DNA of 64,000 nt, taken from positions 1-64,000 of the forward strand of contig NZ_VYKK01000002.1 of NCBI RefSeq assembly GCF_008710135.1, written 5' to 3'. This stretch comes from Paenibacillus spiritus. GTDB taxonomy: Bacteria > Bacillota > Bacilli > Paenibacillales > Paenibacillaceae. The position numbers were made by a program, and so were the translations under genes. This document shows, in pieces, positions 61,378 through 64,000 of the stretch. The notes beneath the pieces are model-generated. The model ran no database searches and was not told the DNA's origin. It worked only from the letters and a program-made list of their open reading frames with translations. Within the stretch, counting starts at the first letter, position 1. Each line of letters begins with the position of its first letter.

Positions 61378-61679
61378 CAATTCTGCAAAACAGTATCACT
61401 TTATCACAAGCGGACCCCGAGGGCCATCTCTTTTTAATGGAAGATTCGTTTTATGTTACAGAAAGTGGTCAAAAAGTCCTGAATTAATTCTGAAAATTTC
61501 GCGAAACTCTTCATTTTTTTCAGCCTCCCTCCGAAGGAAATAGTATACATATCGGCCGTATTGCCTGTCCGCCGGGTCCCTGATTCTAGTTCGCAAGCCT
61601 CGTTTCTCCGCCTTCACCGCGGCTTGGATACTGCCTCTCGCGGCCCCCGGCAGGGCGGCTCCCAAAGGAGAGAAATCCC
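61378..61679. other. Divergent intergenic region between the queuosine transporter and chemoreceptor genes
   Basis: About 300 bases with no credible ORF. It holds the promoters of the transporter leader (minus) and the chemoreceptor (plus). The palindrome GAATTAATTC is near 61484. No convincing promoter pair was recognised. Confidence 0.4.
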
Positions 61680-63368
61680 ATGTTTCGGATGATTACGCGA
61701 TCGGTTGGACGGAGGATTATGTTTCTGCTCTTTGTAGCCTTGCTCCTGACCTCCCTCACTCTGAGCATCAGCTTCTACCAAATCTCGATCAACACGATCG
61801 AGGACAACGTCCTTCCCCAGATCGACAAAACACTGAAAATCGCTTCCCAGGATGTTCTCAAAAGCTTGAACACCACGAATGCCCAGCAGGCGGTCGGCAA
61901 CGACCAATCAAAGACCAATTTGAAATTCTACTTTCAGGAACAGGCCAAGACGCATGACGCCGAGACGATCCTCCTCATTGATTATCAGAACGGCAAGCCG
62001 GTTGTCGTCACCGGGGACCAGGAATCGGCCTATAAGGCCAAGGAGAGCTTCCCGATCTCGGCCGCTCTGGCGGAAGCCGCAGGCGGCAAGCCTTCGGTCA
62101 GCGACATGTACACGGACAGCCATGGCATACATAAGACCGCTTTTGTTGGCATACCGGGCACGGGACTTGTCCTCGGCGTGAGTTCGGATCTGGATTTCGT
62201 CAAGGATAAAATGAACCGGATTCTCTGGACCAGCATCGGCACGACCCTCATTGCGCTCGCCCTCAGCATGGCCGCCGGCTACCTGATCAGCCGCCGGATC
62301 ACCAAGCCGATCCGCCAGCTGGCCGAATTCAGCAACCGTGTGGCGGAAGGCGACTTCACGGTCTCGATTCCGGTCAAAGGCCATGATGAAATCTCCCGTC
62401 TGGCCCAGAGCTTCGACGATATGACCAGCCGTCTGCGGATGACGATCGGCCAGGTGCTGGAGACGGCCGATACCGTCATGAGCAGCTCCAATGATTTGAA
62501 GCAGCGGGTTGACGGATTGAAGGAAATGGCCCAGCTCTCCGCAGCCTGCGTGACCGAGATCGGGTTCGGCAGCCAGGCGATCGCCGAAGCCGCCGCCGAC
62601 AACGCCCGGGCGATGGAAGAGATCAGCCACGGCATCCAGCATATCGCTTCGGCGGCGGGCGAAGTCACCGAGCAGGTCGGACGCGCCGCAGAGGAAGCGA
62701 ACAGCGGCAACGAAATGGCCCGGAATGCGCTGCAACAGATGCAGCAGCTCGCCGAAGCGTCCCAGCGCTCGCTGGAACAGTTCCGCCACATGAACCAGAG
62801 CTCCGAGCATATCGGCGAGATCGTCCAGAGCATCGCCGAGATCGGCAAGCAAATTCAAATGCTGTCGCTGAACGCCTCGATCGAAGCGGCCCGCGCCGGT
62901 GAGCATGGACGCGGCTTCGCCGTCGTGGCCGGCGAAGTCCGCAAGCTGTCCGAATTGTCCAGCTCAGCGACGGAGAAGATCCGCGAGTTCCTCTTCGGTC
63001 TTCAATCCGGCATGCAGCAATCGGTCGAGGAGGTCATGCAGACGAATGAGCGAATTCTCGAAGGCGTGAATATGACGAAGACGGCCAGCGAAGCGTTCGG
63101 CAATTTGGCAGTCCTGACGGAGAGCGTGACGCACAGCATCCAGTCCGTATCCGCCGCGACGCAGGAGATTTCCGCCGGGACCGAAGAGGTGACCGCCTCC
63201 GTAGAGGAGACCGCCAAGATTACGTCCAACTCCCTCGAAGGCTCGGAAATGCTGGAAGAGACCTACAAGCAGCAGAACAGCGAGCTTCTGGCGAACGCCC
63301 AGACGGTTAGCCAGCTCTACGAACAGGCGCTTCAGCTTCAGGAAGCGGTCCGGCAGTTCAAGATTTAA
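61680..63368 (+). CDS. Methyl-accepting chemotaxis protein
   Basis: A 562-residue transmembrane receptor. Helix 1 at about 15-35, an extracytoplasmic sensing domain (about 36-185, probably dCache/sCache-like), helix 2 at about 186-208, a HAMP domain ([22 protein letters not shown]), and a long coiled-coil signalling domain with the hairpin tip [48 protein letters not shown] lies upstream. It is monocistronic with a strong terminator. The ligand is unknown. Confidence 0.95.
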   Translation: MFRMITRSVGRRIMFLLFVALLLTSLTLSISFYQISINTIEDNVLPQIDKTLKIASQDVLKSLNTTNAQQAVGNDQSKTNLKFYFQEQAKTHDAETILLIDYQNGKPVVVTGDQESAYKAKESFPISAALAEAAGGKPSVSDMYTDSHGIHKTAFVGIPGTGLVLGVSSDLDFVKDKMNRILWTSIGTTLIALALSMAAGYLISRRITKPIRQLAEFSNRVAEGDFTVSIPVKGHDEISRLAQSFDDMTSRLRMTIGQVLETADTVMSSSNDLKQRVDGLKEMAQLSAACVTEIGFGSQAIAEAAADNARAMEEISHGIQHIASAAGEVTEQVGRAAEEANSGNEMARNALQQMQQLAEASQRSLEQFRHMNQSSEHIGEIVQSIAEIGKQIQMLSLNASIEAARAGEHGRGFAVVAGEVRKLSELSSSATEKIREFLFGLQSGMQQSVEEVMQTNERILEGVNMTKTASEAFGNLAVLTESVTHSIQSVSAATQEISAGTEEVTASVEETAKITSNSLEGSEMLEETYKQQNSELLANAQTVSQLYEQALQLQEAVRQFKI

Positions 63369-63396
63369 GGCAGAGAGTTGCCGGTTCACACAAAGC

Positions 63397-63450
63397 CAAA
63401 AAGGATATCCCGCCAGACCGGTTGCCGGCTCTGACGGGATATCCTTTTTG
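63397..63450 (+). terminator. Terminator after the chemoreceptor gene
   Basis: CAAAAAGGATATCCCG pairs perfectly with CGGGATATCCTTTTTG around a 22-base loop, between the chemoreceptor and the aminotransferase gene. Confidence 0.88.
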
Positions 63451-63488
63451 TGTCATGCCTTTCTGCGCAGCTCTTCCCTTGCGCGCCT

Positions 63489-64000
63489 TCAGATCACAAG
63501 CGGACGGCCGCCGGCGGAGCCGGAGGCGGCGCGTTCCGCCGCACCTCTCGGGCGTCTCTCCGTCTGCTTGGTCTCTGCCTTTCGTTCCTCCCGCAGACGG
63601 CTCAGAAACTGCTCCATCCGCCGCAGGGCTTCGGCCAGCTGTTCCGGCGATGCGGCGTACGAACAGCGGATATGGCCTTCGCCGCCTTCCCCGAATACGC
63701 TGCCCGGAACGGCCGCGACGCCGCCCTCTTCCATCAGCCGGCGAGCGAATTCCGCCGACGTCAGCCCCGTGCCGGCAATCGACGGGAAGGCATAGAAGGC
63801 GCCTTCCGGCATCCGGCACGGCAGCCCGATGCGCCGCAGCCCCTCGACGAAGAACGTCCGACGCCGGGCCAGCTCTTCCCGCATCGCCTCCTTCGCTTCC
63901 AGCCCCAGGCGGAGGCTGGCAAGCGCCGCAACCTGCCCGGTCGTCGGCGCGCACATCGCCGTGTACTGGTGCACCTTCAGCATGGCGGCGATCAGCGTCC
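63489..64000 (-). CDS. Class I/II aminotransferase, C-terminal part (truncated by window)
   Basis: About 170 codons of the 3' end of a PLP-dependent aminotransferase. The reading frame stays open to the window edge, so the N-terminus with the PLP lysine is missing. TLIAAMLKVHQYTAMCAPTT, GAFYAFPSI and IRCSYAASPEQLAEALRRMEQFL are typical of the aspartate/aromatic group (PatA-like). The tail (KQTERRPRGAAERAASGSAG) is unusually long and Arg/Ala-rich. Confidence 0.88.
   Translation of the reverse strand, partial: TLIAAMLKVHQYTAMCAPTTGQVAALASLRLGLEAKEAMREELARRRTFFVEGLRRIGLPCRMPEGAFYAFPSIAGTGLTSAEFARRLMEEGGVAAVPGSVFGEGGEGHIRCSYAASPEQLAEALRRMEQFLSRLREERKAETKQTERRPRGAAERAASGSAGGRPLVI

Noticed and set aside
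61545..61562. GCCGATAT, a sigma-D -10-like box near the chemoreceptor gene
   Set aside because: It is on the minus strand, facing away from the chemoreceptor, and has no TAAA at the right distance.

Overview
The window looks like a chromosomal segment of a moderately high-GC, endospore-forming Firmicute, most likely Paenibacillus or a close relative. The evidence is a tricistronic gerA-type germinant receptor operon, Gram-positive ribosome-binding sites, a T-box leader on ilvB, an L20-type leader before infC-rpmI-rplT, a LnrJK/LnrLMN-like two-component/ABC module, and a NupNOPQ-like nucleoside importer. I see no phage, insertion sequence with a transposase, CRISPR array or rRNA. One tRNA gene is present (Gly, anticodon CCC).

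Layout. 1-5.5 kb: ABC-2 exporter (ATPase and two permeases) with its histidine kinase and response regulator, then a possible 28-residue membrane peptide. 5.6-7.9 kb: tRNA-Gly and a GGDEF-EAL protein. 8.0-10.9 kb: ferrous iron uptake (feoA, feoB, a Cys-rich FeoB partner) behind an Fnr-like site and a Fur-like dyad. 10.9-14.7 kb: PAS histidine kinase, zinc-ribbon protein, peroxiredoxin, leuB. 15.0-17.1 kb: a membrane/coiled-coil protein and an aldo-keto reductase. 17.2-19.9 kb: ECF sigma factor, zinc-finger anti-sigma factor, a membrane protein and a DUF4097-type protein. 20.1-25.6 kb: ilvB-ilvN-ilvC-leuA under T-box control. 25.7-32.3 kb: GNAT, a Gly/Tyr-rich protein, the nucleoside importer, an acyl-CoA thioesterase. 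32.4-33.8 kb: infC (AUU start)-rpmI-rplT. 33.8-41.5 kb: two glycosyltransferases, trmB, a radical SAM/methyltransferase pair for tRNA wobble uridine, manA, a lipase-like hydrolase. 41.8-45.5 kb: recQ and a B12-binding radical SAM protein. 45.7-50.0 kb: germinant receptor A, B and C genes plus a small D-type gene. 50.1-64.0 kb: pseudouridine synthase, DsbA-like protein, glycosyltransferase, ApbE, HAD phosphatase, phosphodiesterase, polysaccharide deacetylase, small housekeeping genes, an M24 peptidase, a queuosine precursor transporter behind a probable preQ1-I riboswitch, a chemoreceptor, and the 3' part of an aminotransferase gene cut by the window edge.

How it works together. The ilv-leu genes make branched-chain amino acids and are split: leuB lies about 5.4 kb downstream of leuA, and leuCD are not in the window. 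Translation and tRNA modification recur (infC operon, trmB, mnmL/mnmM-like pair, pseudouridine synthase, queuosine precursor uptake). RNA-level control is prominent: T-box, ribosomal protein leader, preQ1 riboswitch, a long folded spacer between ilvN and ilvC, and unusual start codons (AUU for infC, probably CUG for the ECF sigma factor). Two independent 15-bp tandem duplications sit at gene edges (frnE-like 5' UTR; 3' end of the HAD gene). I found no strong case for a wholly new multi-gene system. The best leads are the preQ1 element, the small peptide gene at 5.4 kb, the germination D gene, the CUG-start sigma factor with its large dyad, and the ilvN-ilvC RNA structure.
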